DNA of 64,000 nt from Simplicispira metamorpha (GTDB lineage: Bacteria > Pseudomonadota > Gammaproteobacteria > Burkholderiales > Burkholderiaceae_C): positions 62,001-126,000 of the forward strand of contig NZ_SLXH01000007.1 of the NCBI RefSeq assembly GCF_004341365.1, given 5' to 3'. Position numbers and translations under genes: made by a program. Within the stretch, counting starts at the first letter, position 1, and each line of letters begins with the position of its first letter. The notes below the pieces were generated by a model that saw only the letters and a program-made list of their open reading frames with translations, ran no database searches and was not told the origin of the DNA. Positions 17,815 to 29,944 of this stretch are shown here, piece by piece.

Positions 17815-18123
17815 ATGACCCACCCCTGCCTGACCTGCGGCGCCTGCTGCGCCAGTTTTCGTGTTGACTTTGCCGTGCAGGAGCTGGAGGGCTGCGGCGG
17901 GCGCGTGCCCTGCGGGCTGGCCGACCCCATCACCGAGCACCTGCACCGCATGCGCGGCACCGACTACCGCAGCCCGCGCTGCGCCGCCCTCACCGGCAAG
18001 CTGGGCGACAAGGTGGCCTGCGGCATCTACGAATGGCGCCCCTCACCGTGCCGCGAGTTCGAGGCGGGCAGCGACGCCTGCCGCCAGGCCCGCCTGCGCC
18101 ACGGGCTGACCCAGCCCGTTTAG
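17815..18123 (+). CDS. YkgJ family cysteine-cluster protein
   Basis: A 102-residue protein with the YkgJ/CxxCxxCC zinc- or iron-chelating signature: CLTCGACCASF near the N-terminus, then a spaced RCAAL...CGIYEWRPSPCREFE. Family members are predicted metal-binding; the role is unknown. The ATG follows the argF terminator by only 6 bp, so its promoter must lie upstream or it is read through. Its stop overlaps by a few bases the stop of the convergent diguanylate cyclase gene. Confidence 0.85.
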   Translation: MTHPCLTCGACCASFRVDFAVQELEGCGGRVPCGLADPITEHLHRMRGTDYRSPRCAALTGKLGDKVACGIYEWRPSPCREFEAGSDACRQARLRHGLTQPV

Positions 18124-19811
18124 GCCTGCACACAGACGCGGTTGCGCCCCTCGCCCTTGGCCTGGTAGAGCGCGGCATCGGCGCGTTGCAGCAAAGCGCT
18201 GGCGCCGTCTTCGTCGCCGCCCCGCAAAGCCGACACCCCCAGGCTGATCGTGATGTGGCCCACCTGGGGGTACTCTTGTGCAGCCACGGCCAGGCGCAGG
18301 GCATCGGCAGTGGCCTGTGCTTCTTTCAGGCCCGTGTCAGGCAGCAAGGCCACGAACTCTTCCCCGCCAATCCGTGCGGCCACATCGCTGCGGCGCAAGC
18401 GCTGCTGCAAGGTGCGCGCCAAGCCCTGGAGCACCTGGTCGCCTGCGCCATGGCCGTGGGTGTCGTTGACGCGCTTGAAGTGGTCCACATCCACCGTCAG
18501 CAGGCTCAAGGGCCGGCCACTGCGCCGGGCCAGGGCGATGGCGAAATCAAACTGCCCCTCCAGCCCGCGCCGGTTGAGCAAGCCCGTGAGCGGGTCGCTG
18601 CGCGCCTGCATCTCCAGCGCCTGGTTGGCCCTTTGCAGCTCCTGGGTGCGCTGGCGCACGGTTTCTTCCATCTCGTGGCTGTGCGCCAGCAGCCGCCGCG
18701 TCATGTGGTCGAGCGCGCTGGAGAGGATTTGCACCTCGCGGCTGCTGTGGCTTGGCACGATGCTGGCGCCTGCGGTGCCCGCACTAATCTCGTGCGCGGC
18801 CTTGGCCAGCGCGTACAAATCCATGCTGATGCGCCGCGCTGCCAGCCAGGCGATGGCAGCGCCCAGCAGCGCCACCGCCAGCCCCACACCGATGGCAATG
18901 CCCTGGGCGCGGCGGGCTTCGGCAAAGGCCAGCGCCAGTGGCTCGCGCGCCACGACGTACCACCCCAGGCTGCTGGCCGGGCCCTGCGCACTGACATGGG
19001 CCTGGGCAGTGAGGTAGCTTTGCCCGTCTTGCCAAGCCACCGCGCCGACACTGGTGCCCGATGGCAACCCCGGCAGGCGCTGGCCGCTGGCGCGGTAAGC
19101 CTCGGTCTGGCCCTGGGGGGCGTAGATGACCTGGCCCTGGCTGTCAAAAATGAACAGTTGCAACTGGCGCTCGGCAGCCCACGGGGGCAACAGGCTCTCG
19201 ATGACTTCGCGCGTCCAGTCCCAGCTGCCGTGGATGGCGAGCACGCCCACGGTCTGGCCATCGCGCACGATGGGCGCTGAAAAATCCACAAAACGCTGGG
19301 GCTCGCCGCTGGCACTGGGCGGCAGCAACTTGGCCAGGAGTTTGGCCGGGTGGACATCGCCCACATGCACGCCACGCAAGCCCTGACTGAACCAGGGGCG
19401 CTCTTTCACGCTCTGGCCCAGCAGCATGTCGCCCGTGGCGGCGCGCACCACGCCGTCCAGGTCGGCCACGCCTATCCACAGGCTGTGCGGGTGTATGGCC
19501 TGGCTGCGCGCCATGGCTTGGTGAACCATTGGCGACTGCAAGCCATGCGCCCACAAAGGCGTCGATTGCGACAGCACCTGCACCTCGCGGCTGCGGTCTT
19601 GCAGGCCATTGGCCAGCATTTTGGCGGCGTTGCGCGCAGCCAGTTCGAGGGATACACCGGCCTGCTTTTGCAGGTGCTGGCGCAGCATATCGCTCAGCAG
19701 CGTGGACAGCAACAGGCCCAGAACAATGACCAGCAGGCCAAACACCACCGCAATCTGGGTGCGCAGGCTGGCGCGGCGCAGGCGTGCAGGGATATTCACG
19801 TTTGCGCACAT
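18120..19811 (-). CDS. Membrane diguanylate cyclase with periplasmic Cache sensor
   Basis: Makes c-di-GMP in response to an extracytoplasmic signal. The 563-residue protein has a membrane helix at about residues 20-42 (FGLLVIVLGLLLSTLLS), a large periplasmic Cache-type domain containing WIGVADLDGVVRAATGDMLLGQSVKERPWFSQ, a second helix (IAIGVGLAVALLGAAIAWLAA), a HAMP-like linker with a short coiled coil, and a C-terminal GGDEF domain. The active-site loop GGEEF (482-486) is intact, and an RRSD inhibitory site stands exactly five residues before it. It should therefore be active and product-inhibited. Confidence 0.92.
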   Translation of the reverse strand: MCANVNIPARLRRASLRTQIAVVFGLLVIVLGLLLSTLLSDMLRQHLQKQAGVSLELAARNAAKMLANGLQDRSREVQVLSQSTPLWAHGLQSPMVHQAMARSQAIHPHSLWIGVADLDGVVRAATGDMLLGQSVKERPWFSQGLRGVHVGDVHPAKLLAKLLPPSASGEPQRFVDFSAPIVRDGQTVGVLAIHGSWDWTREVIESLLPPWAAERQLQLFIFDSQGQVIYAPQGQTEAYRASGQRLPGLPSGTSVGAVAWQDGQSYLTAQAHVSAQGPASSLGWYVVAREPLALAFAEARRAQGIAIGVGLAVALLGAAIAWLAARRISMDLYALAKAAHEISAGTAGASIVPSHSSREVQILSSALDHMTRRLLAHSHEMEETVRQRTQELQRANQALEMQARSDPLTGLLNRRGLEGQFDFAIALARRSGRPLSLLTVDVDHFKRVNDTHGHGAGDQVLQGLARTLQQRLRRSDVAARIGGEEFVALLPDTGLKEAQATADALRLAVAAQEYPQVGHITISLGVSALRGGDEDGASALLQRADAALYQAKGEGRNRVCVQA

Positions 19812-20021
19812 GCACGTCGCCGCCGCAGCAAGGCGGCATCGCCAAGGTGAACGCCGGATGCCATCTTGGCAGCGGCAGGAACCAGGCGGCAATTGCTGGC
19901 ACGGTGTGCAGAGGAAAAAGCCAACAGGGGTAGAAAAATCATGCGCGGCACTGTACACAAAGCAGCGCGTAAACTGCGCACCCTTGCGCCTGCACTGCTG
20001 GGCGCGCACAGGAGGTGCAGC

Positions 20022-20903
20022 ATGAAATGGGAAGGCAACCGAGAGTCCGACAACGTCGAAGACCGGCGTGGTGCAGACAGTGGTGGTGGCAGCAGCGGCC
20101 CGGTGTTTGGCGGGCGCAGCATTGGCATTGGCACCATCGTCATTGCCCTGCTGGGGGGCTGGATTCTGGGCGTGAACCCGCTGACCATTCTGGGCCTGCT
20201 CAGTGGCGGCGCCCCCCCGGCGCAGGTGCAGCAGGCGCCCGCGCAGCGCCCACCCGCCGATGACCGGCTGGCCCGCTTTGTCTCCACCGTGCTGGCCGAT
20301 ACCGAAGACGTGTGGGCAGGTGTTTTCAGCCAGGGCGGCGCCCGTTACCAAGAACCGCGCCTGGTGCTGTTCCGGGGGGCCACGCCCACCGCCTGCGGCA
20401 CCGGCGAAGCGGCCATGGGGCCGTTTTACTGCCCGGCCGACCAGAAGGTGTACATCGACCTGGGTTTTTACGAAACCCTGAAACACCAGCTGGGCGCACC
20501 CGGCGAATTTGCCCAAGCCTACGTCATTGCCCACGAGGTCGGCCACCATGTGCAAAACCTGCTGGGCATCAGCGACAAGGTCGACAGCCAGCGTGGCCGC
20601 ATCAGCCAGGTGCAGTACAACCAGCTCTCGGTGCGCCTGGAGTTGCAGGCCGACTGCTTTGCCGGTGTCTGGGCGCACCATGCCCAGACGGCACGGCAAA
20701 TTCTGGAAAACGGCGACATCGAGGCCGCCATGAACGCTGCGGCCAAGATCGGCGACGACGCCCTGCAACAGCAAAGCCAGGGCCGCGTGGTGCCCGAGAG
20801 TTTTACCCACGGCTCCAGCGCACAGCGCGTGCGCTGGTTCAACAACGGCCTGCAACACGGCAGCGTGCAGCGCTGCGACACGTTTTCTGCGCGCAGCTTG
20901 TAG
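20022..20903 (+). CDS. YpfJ/KPN_02809 family neutral zinc metallopeptidase
   Basis: A 293-residue membrane-anchored putative zinc protease. Start ATG 20022 follows a strong AGGAGGTG site. The N-terminus (MKWEGNRESDNVEDRRG) precedes a single membrane segment (IGIGTIVIALLGGWILG, about residues 28-45). The catalytic motif HEVGHH is at 171-176, with a downstream LELQADCFAG supplying the third ligand (E). The conserved CPADQKVYIDLGFY and a C-terminal CDTF match the family. Substrates are unknown. It is divergent from the diguanylate cyclase. Confidence 0.92.
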   Translation: MKWEGNRESDNVEDRRGADSGGGSSGPVFGGRSIGIGTIVIALLGGWILGVNPLTILGLLSGGAPPAQVQQAPAQRPPADDRLARFVSTVLADTEDVWAGVFSQGGARYQEPRLVLFRGATPTACGTGEAAMGPFYCPADQKVYIDLGFYETLKHQLGAPGEFAQAYVIAHEVGHHVQNLLGISDKVDSQRGRISQVQYNQLSVRLELQADCFAGVWAHHAQTARQILENGDIEAAMNAAAKIGDDALQQQSQGRVVPESFTHGSSAQRVRWFNNGLQHGSVQRCDTFSARSL

Positions 20904-20940
20904 GTCTTTGCCCCAGCGCTGCTGCCCACGCCAGTTTTTG

Positions 20941-21010
20941 GTCAAAATGGCATCAAAGCCAATAGGGATAGGCGCAATTAGCTATCAAAAATATAGCTGA
21001 TTGGCGCTAT
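20941..21010. repeat. Copy of the interspersed repeat
   Basis: GTCAAAATGGCATCAAAGCC, then ATAGGCGCAATTAGCTATCAAAAATATAGCTGATTGGCGC (in parts), with the GCTAT..ATAGC hairpin. This is one of the fullest copies and closely matches the one inside acnA. Confidence 0.7.
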
Positions 21011-21097
21011 CGCAGTGTCTTTTTTACGCGAGCGCGGCCCGGCATCGGCGGCAAAACCAAGGGTTTTACCGGTGCTGGTGCGACAATACCGGGCTAA

Positions 21098-22573
21098 ATG
21101 ACAAGTTCTTTTTCCAATTTATCGCTGGCCGAGCCGCTGGCGCGCGCCGTGGCCGAGATGGGCTACGAGTCCATGACCCCCATCCAGGCGCAGGCCATTC
21201 CGGTGGTGCTTACTGGCCAGGACGTGATGGGTGCCGCCCAGACCGGCACCGGCAAAACGGCAGCCTTCTCGCTGCCGCTATTGCAGCGCCTGCTCAAGCA
21301 CGAAAGCAGCTCCACCTCGCCCGCGCGCCATCCGGTGCGCGCGCTGGTGCTGCTGCCCACGCGCGAGCTGGCCGACCAGGTGGCCCAGCAAATCGCGCTG
21401 TACGCCAAATACACCAAGCTGCGCAGCACGGTGGTGTTTGGCGGCATGGACATGAAGCCGCAAACGCTGGAGCTGAAAAAAGGCGTTGAGGTGCTGGTGG
21501 CCACGCCGGGCCGCCTGCTCGACCACATCGAGGCCAAAAACGCGGTGCTCAACCAGGTCGAGTACGTGGTGCTCGACGAGGCCGACCGCATGCTGGACAT
21601 CGGCTTTTTGCCTGACCTGCAGCGCATCCTCAGCTACCTGCCCAAGCAGCGCACCACGCTCTTGTTCAGCGCCACGTTCTCGCCAGAAATCAAGCGATTG
21701 GCGGGCAGCTACCTGCAAGACCCCGTCACCATCGAAGTGGCGCGGCCCAACGAAACCGCCTCCACCGTCGAGCAGCGCTTTTACAGCGCGGGTGACGACG
21801 ACAAGCGCCGCGCCATCCACCAGGTGCTGAAAACGCGCGGCATCAAGCAGGCATTCATCTTCGTCAACAGCAAGCTCGGCTGTGGCCGCCTGGCGCGCAG
21901 CCTGGAGCGCGAGGGCCTGAAAACCGCCGCGCTGCACGGCGACAAGAGCCAGGACGAGCGCCTCAAAGCCCTTGATGCTTTCAAGCAGGGCGAAGTCGAT
22001 TTGCTGGTCTGTACCGACGTGGCCGCGCGCGGCCTGGACATCAAAGACGTGCCAGCGGTGTTCAACTTTGACGTGCCGTTCAACGCCGAAGACTACGTGC
22101 ACCGCATTGGCCGCACGGGCCGCGCTGGCGCCTCGGGACTGGCGGTGACGCTGGTGTCGGGCAGCGATGCGCGCCTGGTGGCCGACATCGAAAAGCTGCT
22201 CAAAACCAAGCTCAACATCGAAACGCTGGCCTACGATGACGCGCGCCCCGAACGCACCAGCAGCCGCCCCAGCGAAGGCCGCAGCGACCGGGGCGAACGC
22301 ACAGAGCGTTTCGAGCGCCCTGCACGGGCAGAACGCCCCGAGCGCTACGAAGGTTCAGCGCCGCGTGCGGCATCGCGCGGTGGTTTCCGCCCCGCCGTGG
22401 CCTCGCGCGATCCGTTCTTCGAGAAGCCCTATGAGGCCCCCACCGAAGCCGCGCTGGCCCAATGGGAAGCCGCCCGCAGTGCCCCAGCGGTGCGCGGTCT
22501 GTCGGCCAACATCAAGCCCAAGCGCAAGGTGGCCGCGCTGTTCAAGCCAGTAGAGCAGAACGCTCCCTCCTGA
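21098..22573 (+). CDS. rhlE: DEAD-box RNA helicase, RhlE type
   Basis: ATP-dependent RNA unwinding in RNA decay or ribosome assembly. The 491-residue protein has the Q motif (FSNLSL...GYESMTPIQAQAIP), Walker A AQTGTGKT (47-54), PTRELADQ, DEAD (160-163), SAT, then the helicase C domain with VCTDVAARGLDI and HRIGRTGRAG. The tail after residue 385 is rich in Arg, Glu and Ser (RSDRGERTERFERPARAE), typical of RhlE/DbpA-like extensions. RhlE is favoured over other DEAD proteins by the short core and the N-terminus MTSSFSNLSLAEPL. Its own terminator follows. Confidence 0.9.
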   Translation: MTSSFSNLSLAEPLARAVAEMGYESMTPIQAQAIPVVLTGQDVMGAAQTGTGKTAAFSLPLLQRLLKHESSSTSPARHPVRALVLLPTRELADQVAQQIALYAKYTKLRSTVVFGGMDMKPQTLELKKGVEVLVATPGRLLDHIEAKNAVLNQVEYVVLDEADRMLDIGFLPDLQRILSYLPKQRTTLLFSATFSPEIKRLAGSYLQDPVTIEVARPNETASTVEQRFYSAGDDDKRRAIHQVLKTRGIKQAFIFVNSKLGCGRLARSLEREGLKTAALHGDKSQDERLKALDAFKQGEVDLLVCTDVAARGLDIKDVPAVFNFDVPFNAEDYVHRIGRTGRAGASGLAVTLVSGSDARLVADIEKLLKTKLNIETLAYDDARPERTSSRPSEGRSDRGERTERFERPARAERPERYEGSAPRAASRGGFRPAVASRDPFFEKPYEAPTEAALAQWEAARSAPAVRGLSANIKPKRKVAALFKPVEQNAPS

Positions 22574-22599
22574 GCCAGCGGTGGGCGGGGTGGTTTTAT

Positions 22600-22659
22600 G
22601 GTCAAAATGGCCTCTCACGCCCGCCCGATAAGCGCTAGCAGCTACTAAAAAAGTAGCAA
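22600..22659. repeat. Copy of the interspersed repeat
   Basis: GTCAAAATGGCCTCTCACGC, CCGATAAGCGCTAGCAGC and GCTACTAAAAAAGTAGC (perfect hairpin). It lies between rhlE and its terminator. Confidence 0.7.
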
Positions 22660-22662
22660 CCC

Positions 22663-22687
22663 AACCCGGCACCTCAGCCGGGTTTTT
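22663..22687 (+). terminator. Intrinsic terminator of rhlE
   Basis: AACCCGGC-ACCTCA-GCCGGGTT followed by TTT: an 8-bp stem. It overlaps the last codons and stop of convergent apaH. Confidence 0.8.
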
Positions 22688-23516
22688 GCGCTTGCGGGCA
22701 CTGCACTTGCAGCCGCTCGCGCTCGGCCAACGTGGCGCCAAAACGCACGGCGCTGAGGCAGCCGCCCCACACGCAGCCCGTGTCCAGCCCCAGGGCATCG
22801 GGGCGATCCAGCCAGCCCAGCGTGGACCAGTGGCCAAACGCCACCAGCGTGCCCGCCGTGCGCCGACCCGGCACGTCAAACCAGGGCAGCAGCCCCGGCG
22901 GCGCGGCCTGGGCGCTTTCGGTGCTATTGAAATCCATCACCCCATCGGCACTGCAAAAGCGCAGCCGCGTCAGTGCATTGACGACCACGCGCAGGCGATC
23001 GGCGCCCGCCAGGTCGGCGCGCCAGTGGTCGGGGGTGTTGCCGTACATCTGGTGCAGAAAAGCGACAAATTCCGGGCCACGCAACACGGTCTGCACCTGG
23101 GCGGCCAGCGCCAGCGTATCGGCCACGCTCCAGGCGGGCAGCACGCCCGCATGCACCATCAGCAGGGTCTGGTTGGCGTGCGTGTGTGCGTGCGCCAGCG
23201 GTTGCTGGCGCAGCCAGTCGAGCAAGGCGGTGCTGTCGGGGGCGTGCAACACGCCATCGAGCGTGTCGCGGCGCGAGGGCTTGCGCACGCCGTGCGCCGT
23301 GGCCAGCAAGTGCAGGTCATGGTTGCCCAGCAGCGGGCGCAGCGCGCCATCGGCGGCCATGCAGCGGCGCAGCACGGCGGCGGAATCGGGGCCACGGTTG
23401 ACCAGATCGCCCAGCAAATAGGCGGTATCGCGGCTGGGCGAAAAGGCCATGTGGTCCAGCAGGCGTTGCAACGCGCCGTCGCAGCCCTGCACGTCGCCAA
23501 TACAGTAAAGCGCCAT
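22674..23516 (-). CDS. apaH: Symmetrical bis(5'-nucleosyl)-tetraphosphatase
   Basis: Hydrolyses Ap4A to two ADP, and can remove Np4 caps from RNA. The 280-residue protein has the metallophosphoesterase motifs GDVQG (7-11), GDLVNRGPDS (36-45), GNHDLHLL (64-71) and the later MVHAGVLPAWS and FGHWSTLG. It starts ATG 23516. Its C-terminus is slightly longer than the E. coli enzyme and ends inside the rhlE terminator. Confidence 0.96.
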   Translation of the reverse strand: MALYCIGDVQGCDGALQRLLDHMAFSPSRDTAYLLGDLVNRGPDSAAVLRRCMAADGALRPLLGNHDLHLLATAHGVRKPSRRDTLDGVLHAPDSTALLDWLRQQPLAHAHTHANQTLLMVHAGVLPAWSVADTLALAAQVQTVLRGPEFVAFLHQMYGNTPDHWRADLAGADRLRVVVNALTRLRFCSADGVMDFNSTESAQAAPPGLLPWFDVPGRRTAGTLVAFGHWSTLGWLDRPDALGLDTGCVWGGCLSAVRFGATLAERERLQVQCPQAQKPG

Positions 23517-23820
23517 GGTGTTCCTTGGGTGGGTACTGGAAAATGAATATGGTGCGCTGGCGCAGCGCTGCGCCAGATTATGGGGGCGCTATTACCGGCA
23601 ATTACCGGCCATTTGCCCGCAGGTGCGGATATTCAAGGCCAACGCACCAACCCCGCCTGCGCAAAGAGCGCAGCAGACTGATTGGGGTAGAGCGGCTGTC
23701 TTGCACTGCCCACCACGCCGATATACCCTGAATGGCAGTCATTTTATTTAACCTGTCATGCAAAAAATCAAAGTCGCCAATATACTAATGGCTTCTTAAA
23801 TCCTGATTGCCTTGACCACC
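23517..23820. other. Intergenic region with probable H-NS gene promoter
   Basis: About 300 bases with no convincing gene. Seen: a tandem ATTACCGGCA/ATTACCGGCC at about 23592-23611, an AT-rich stretch at 23735-23800, and TATACT at 23781-23786 as a probable -10 for the H-NS-like gene 35 bp downstream. AT-rich upstream DNA fits autoregulation by an H-NS protein (inference). Confidence 0.45.
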
Positions 23821-24108
23821 ATGACCTCTTACAAAGAGCTGCTCAAAGAACGTGAACTCCTTGAAACCCGAATCCAGGAAGCACGCCGCCAGGAATTGGC
23901 CGGTGCCATCGCGCAGGTGCGTGCCTTGGTGGATGAGTTTGGCCTGACATCGCAAGATATTTTCTCTGCACCCAAGGCCCGCAATGCCAACGTCGGCGCC
24001 AAAGTGGCCCCCAAATACCGTGACCCGGCTACTGGCCAAACCTGGACAGGCCGTGGCAAAGCACCAAAATGGATTCAGAACCAAAATCGCGACCAGTTCG
24101 TGATTTAA
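23821..24108 (+). CDS. H-NS family nucleoid-associated protein
   Basis: A 95-residue DNA-binding protein of the H-NS/Bv3F family that silences AT-rich and horizontally acquired DNA. The N-terminal half is a coiled-coil oligomerisation region (YKELLKERELLETRIQEARRQE). The C-terminal domain has the AT-hook-like core KYRDPATGQTWTGRGKAPKWI. The ATG at 23821 is chosen; a TTG nine bases upstream is less likely. It is monocistronic with a strong terminator. Confidence 0.93.
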   Translation: MTSYKELLKERELLETRIQEARRQELAGAIAQVRALVDEFGLTSQDIFSAPKARNANVGAKVAPKYRDPATGQTWTGRGKAPKWIQNQNRDQFVI

Positions 24109-24109
24109 A

Positions 24110-24136
24110 AAATGTCCGCCGCGGCGGACATTTTTT
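24110..24136 (+). terminator. Intrinsic terminator of the H-NS gene
   Basis: AAATGTCCGCC-GC-GGCGGACATTT followed by TTT starts 2 bases past the stop; a near-perfect palindrome that may act in both directions. Confidence 0.9.
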
Positions 24137-24305
24137 ATGGGCATTTGATAAGCACATGCTGGCATGTGTGCCATGCAATGTGGGCTATCTGCAGCGATAG
24201 CCCGGTCTATTGGCGGGCTTTGGTGGTTAATCGGCGCGGTGTCTGACTTGCCACCAGGCGCCAGGGTGCCAAAATGGCTTACCACCCTATTCCCAGGAGT
24301 TTTCC

Positions 24306-27236
<2,931 letters not shown>

Positions 27237-27267
27237 ACGCCAGCGCCGGGCAAGGCACAATTCCCCC

Positions 27268-28476
27268 ATGAAGAAACAGGTGTTGGTGGCCGGTGGCGGC
27301 ATTGGTGGGCTGGCGGCAGCGCTGGGCGCGTCGCGCGCGGGCTGGGATGTGCGGTTGTACGAACGTGCCGCCGCTTTCAGCGAGGTGGGCGCGGGCGTGC
27401 AGATCGGCCCCAACGTGGTGCGCCGCTTGCAGGCCTGGGGCTTGCAGCAGCGCTTGCAGGCAGTGGCCGCTTTTCCTACGCAGTTGCAGGTGCGCTGTGC
27501 GCTGTCGGGGCGTGAACTGGCGGTGCTGCCCTTGGGCGCGCAAGCCGTGCAGCGCTACGGCGCGGCCTACGCCACCATCCACCGCGCCGATTTGCAGGCG
27601 CTGCTGCTGGCAGCCGTGCAGGAAAGCGCCGAAGTGCAACTGAACCTGGGCCTGTCGATTGACGGCTACACGCAGGGCGACGGCGTGGTGCTGGTGCGCA
27701 CCAGCGCGGGCAAAGAGGTCGAGGGCGACGCGCTGATCGGCGCCGACGGCCTCTGGAGCCGCACCCGCACCCAGCTGCTGGCCGACGGCCCGCCGCGCGT
27801 GACCGGCCACCTCGCCTACCGCGCGCTGGCCCGCCAGGGCGCTTTGCCCAAACGCCTGCGCACCGCACAAATCACCGTCTGGCTGGGCCCACGCCTGCAC
27901 GCGGTGCAGTACCCGGTGCGTGGTGGTGCGCTGCAAAACCTGGTGGTGATCGTGCAAGGCCAGCCCCCCGAAGACCTGCAAAACTGGGACCACAGCGCCA
28001 ACGCCAGCGGCTTGGCCCAGGCACTGGCGGGCACCTGCACCGCCCTGCAAGACGTGGTGCGCGCCGCCCCGGGCGCAGGCCAGGGCTGGCGGCTGTGGCC
28101 GCTGTCTGACCGCCCGCCTTTGCGCAGCGCAGCACAAATGGCCCAGGGCCTGGTGGCGCTGCTGGGTGATGCGGCCCACCCCATGCGCCCCTACCTGGCC
28201 CAGGGCGCGGGCATGGCCATTGAAGATGCCGCCCAGTTGCAGCACGCCATGGCCATGCACGACCTGGAAGTGCCCCTGCGCCTGCGCCGCTACGCCCTTA
28301 ACCGCTGGGAGCGCAACGCGCGTGTGCAGGCGCGATCGCAGCGCAACGGGCGCATCTTCCACGCCACCGGCCTGGTGCGCTGGGGGCGCGACCTGTCGCT
28401 GCGCCTGCTGGGCGCGCGCCTGCTGGACTTGCCCTGGCTGTACCGGGGCGATGGCTCCAGTGCCAGCCTGCTGTAA
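27268..28476 (+). CDS. FAD-dependent aromatic monooxygenase (salicylate/3-hydroxybenzoate hydroxylase-like)
   Basis: A 402-residue flavoprotein hydroxylase (PF01494 type). It shows the FAD dinucleotide motif VAGGGIGGLAAALGASRAG (residues 7-25), the conserved GAGVQIGPNVVRRLQAWGL, the DG motif ALIGADGLWSRTR, and the GD motif LLGDAAHPMRPYLAQGAGMAIEDAAQL. It resembles salicylate 1-monooxygenase and 3-hydroxybenzoate 6-hydroxylase, but the substrate cannot be read. The start ATG 27268 places the Rossmann motif at the N-terminus. It lies 31 bp behind acnA. Nearby kynB and an MFS transporter hint at aromatic metabolism, weakly. Confidence 0.87.
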   Translation: MKKQVLVAGGGIGGLAAALGASRAGWDVRLYERAAAFSEVGAGVQIGPNVVRRLQAWGLQQRLQAVAAFPTQLQVRCALSGRELAVLPLGAQAVQRYGAAYATIHRADLQALLLAAVQESAEVQLNLGLSIDGYTQGDGVVLVRTSAGKEVEGDALIGADGLWSRTRTQLLADGPPRVTGHLAYRALARQGALPKRLRTAQITVWLGPRLHAVQYPVRGGALQNLVVIVQGQPPEDLQNWDHSANASGLAQALAGTCTALQDVVRAAPGAGQGWRLWPLSDRPPLRSAAQMAQGLVALLGDAAHPMRPYLAQGAGMAIEDAAQLQHAMAMHDLEVPLRLRRYALNRWERNARVQARSQRNGRIFHATGLVRWGRDLSLRLLGARLLDLPWLYRGDGSSASLL

Positions 28477-28477
28477 A

Positions 28478-28536
28478 TTGCTACTTTATTGGTAGCTGCT
28501 AGCGCTTATCCGGCGGGCGCCAGAGGCCGATTTGGC
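28478..28536. repeat. Copy of the interspersed repeat
   Basis: TTGCTACTTTATTGGTAGC (hairpin), TGCTAGCGCTTATCCGGCGG, GCGCCAGAGGCCGATTTGGC. It occupies the whole gap between convergent genes. Confidence 0.7.
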
Positions 28537-28538
28537 AC

Positions 28539-29852
28539 TTACTTTTGCTGCTGCAACATCGGCGATGCGGGCAGCCAGCGAAACGCGCACGAGCCCAGCG
28601 CCAGCATGGCGGCAATGGTGGCCATCACCGCCTGGTAGGGCTCGTGGCCCTGCGCCTGCGCCCAGCCCGCCACCACGCCCGTGAGCCACTGCATCAGCCC
28701 CACGCCCAAAAACATGGCCATAGTGAACACCGACAGCGCGCGGCCCGTCAGGTCGGGCGGGTAAGACGCGCGCACGTCCGAATATTGCAGCACCGAATAG
28801 CCCGACAGCGTGGCAATCAACAGCACCAGCGCCACGTTCAGGGTGGCGTGCTGCGTGCTCAATCCCAGCACCAGGTACAGCGACGCCACCAGCAGCGAAA
28901 AATTCACCACCCAGCGGCGCCGGCGCGTGGGGCCGGGGTCAAAGTGGCCAAAGCAGGCCGGGCTGAACAGCGAAATCAGCGACATGGCCAGCGCCGCGTT
29001 GCCGCTTTCGACCAGCGAAAAACCGTAACGCTCGATCAGCAGCGGGCCAATCCACAGCCCGCGCAGCGACAAAAACGCGGCGTAGGCCACCATGCCCAAC
29101 AGCAAGATGCCCCAGGTGTGCGGCAGCGTGAACAGCGCACCAAAGCGGCGCACTGCCGCGCCCCAGCGCTCACGCTCTGCGGGGGGCGTGGCCAGGGCGG
29201 GCTCATGCACGCAGCGCCAGATCAGCAGCCACGACAGCGCCGACAAACCCGCCAGCACAGCAAACGCCACGCGCCAGCTGGTGTGCTGCACCAGCCAGGC
29301 CAGCGGCGTGCCGGTAAACAGCAGCCCCAGCCCGCCCACGCCCAGGCCCACGCCCGACATGAAGGCAAACTGCCCCGCCGGAAAATGCCGCGCAATAAAC
29401 ACCGTGCAGGCCAGAAACGCCGGTGCGCAGCCCACGCCAATGAGCATCTGGCCCAGCATCAGCCAGCCATACTGCGGCGCCCAGGCCGACAGCGCCGCGC
29501 CCGCAATAGCCAGCGGAAACGCACTGAGCACGGTGCGGCGCAGGCCATACAAATCCATGCCGATGCCCATGAAAAACTGCATCACCCCGAACGCCAGCCC
29601 GAACAGCCCGGCAAACGCGCCCAGCGACGACGAGGACAGGCCAAAGTCGCTTTGCAGCCCCGTGGCGATGATGGCCGTGACCGTGCGGTACGACTGGCTC
29701 AGGGCAAACGCCGACAACAGCGCCAACAGCATGGGCCACAGCCCCAGCGGCTGGCGCGCACCGCGCCGCGGGGCCGGTGCCGCTGGGGGGGTGGCGGTGG
29801 TGTCGGGGGGAACGCTAGCCACAAAGGCCGTGGGATGGGTGGGCGCTGGCAC
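28539..29852 (-). CDS. MFS transporter
   Basis: A 437-residue major facilitator superfamily protein with about 12 hydrophobic helices. After a Pro/Ala-rich cytoplasmic leader (residues 1-37), TM1 begins at LWPMLLALLSAFALS. The loop 2-3 region has GIGMDLYGLRRTVL, matching the MFS motif GxLaDrxGrr loosely, and TM5 has GVGLGVGGLGLLFTGTPLAWL. Substrate unknown. It is 92 bp behind kynB on the same strand, so the two may be co-transcribed. Confidence 0.88.
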   Translation of the reverse strand: MPAPTHPTAFVASVPPDTTATPPAAPAPRRGARQPLGLWPMLLALLSAFALSQSYRTVTAIIATGLQSDFGLSSSSLGAFAGLFGLAFGVMQFFMGIGMDLYGLRRTVLSAFPLAIAGAALSAWAPQYGWLMLGQMLIGVGCAPAFLACTVFIARHFPAGQFAFMSGVGLGVGGLGLLFTGTPLAWLVQHTSWRVAFAVLAGLSALSWLLIWRCVHEPALATPPAERERWGAAVRRFGALFTLPHTWGILLLGMVAYAAFLSLRGLWIGPLLIERYGFSLVESGNAALAMSLISLFSPACFGHFDPGPTRRRRWVVNFSLLVASLYLVLGLSTQHATLNVALVLLIATLSGYSVLQYSDVRASYPPDLTGRALSVFTMAMFLGVGLMQWLTGVVAGWAQAQGHEPYQAVMATIAAMLALGSCAFRWLPASPMLQQQK

Positions 29853-29944
29853 GGGTCAAATCTCCTGGGGGACTGGAGCTTAGCGCCTGTGTTGGCGCGG
29901 CGCTGTCGCCAAGGAGCACGGCGCAGGGCTGGGGCCATCGGCGC

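Noticed and set aside
18120-20945. 941-codon frame extending the diguanylate cyclase upstream
   Set aside because: The upstream part is antisense to the zinc metallopeptidase gene; ATG 19811 precedes the first membrane helix as expected.
23515-23751. 78-codon frame between apaH and the H-NS gene
   Set aside because: Codon pattern unlike its neighbours, no ribosome site; overlaps the apaH start region.
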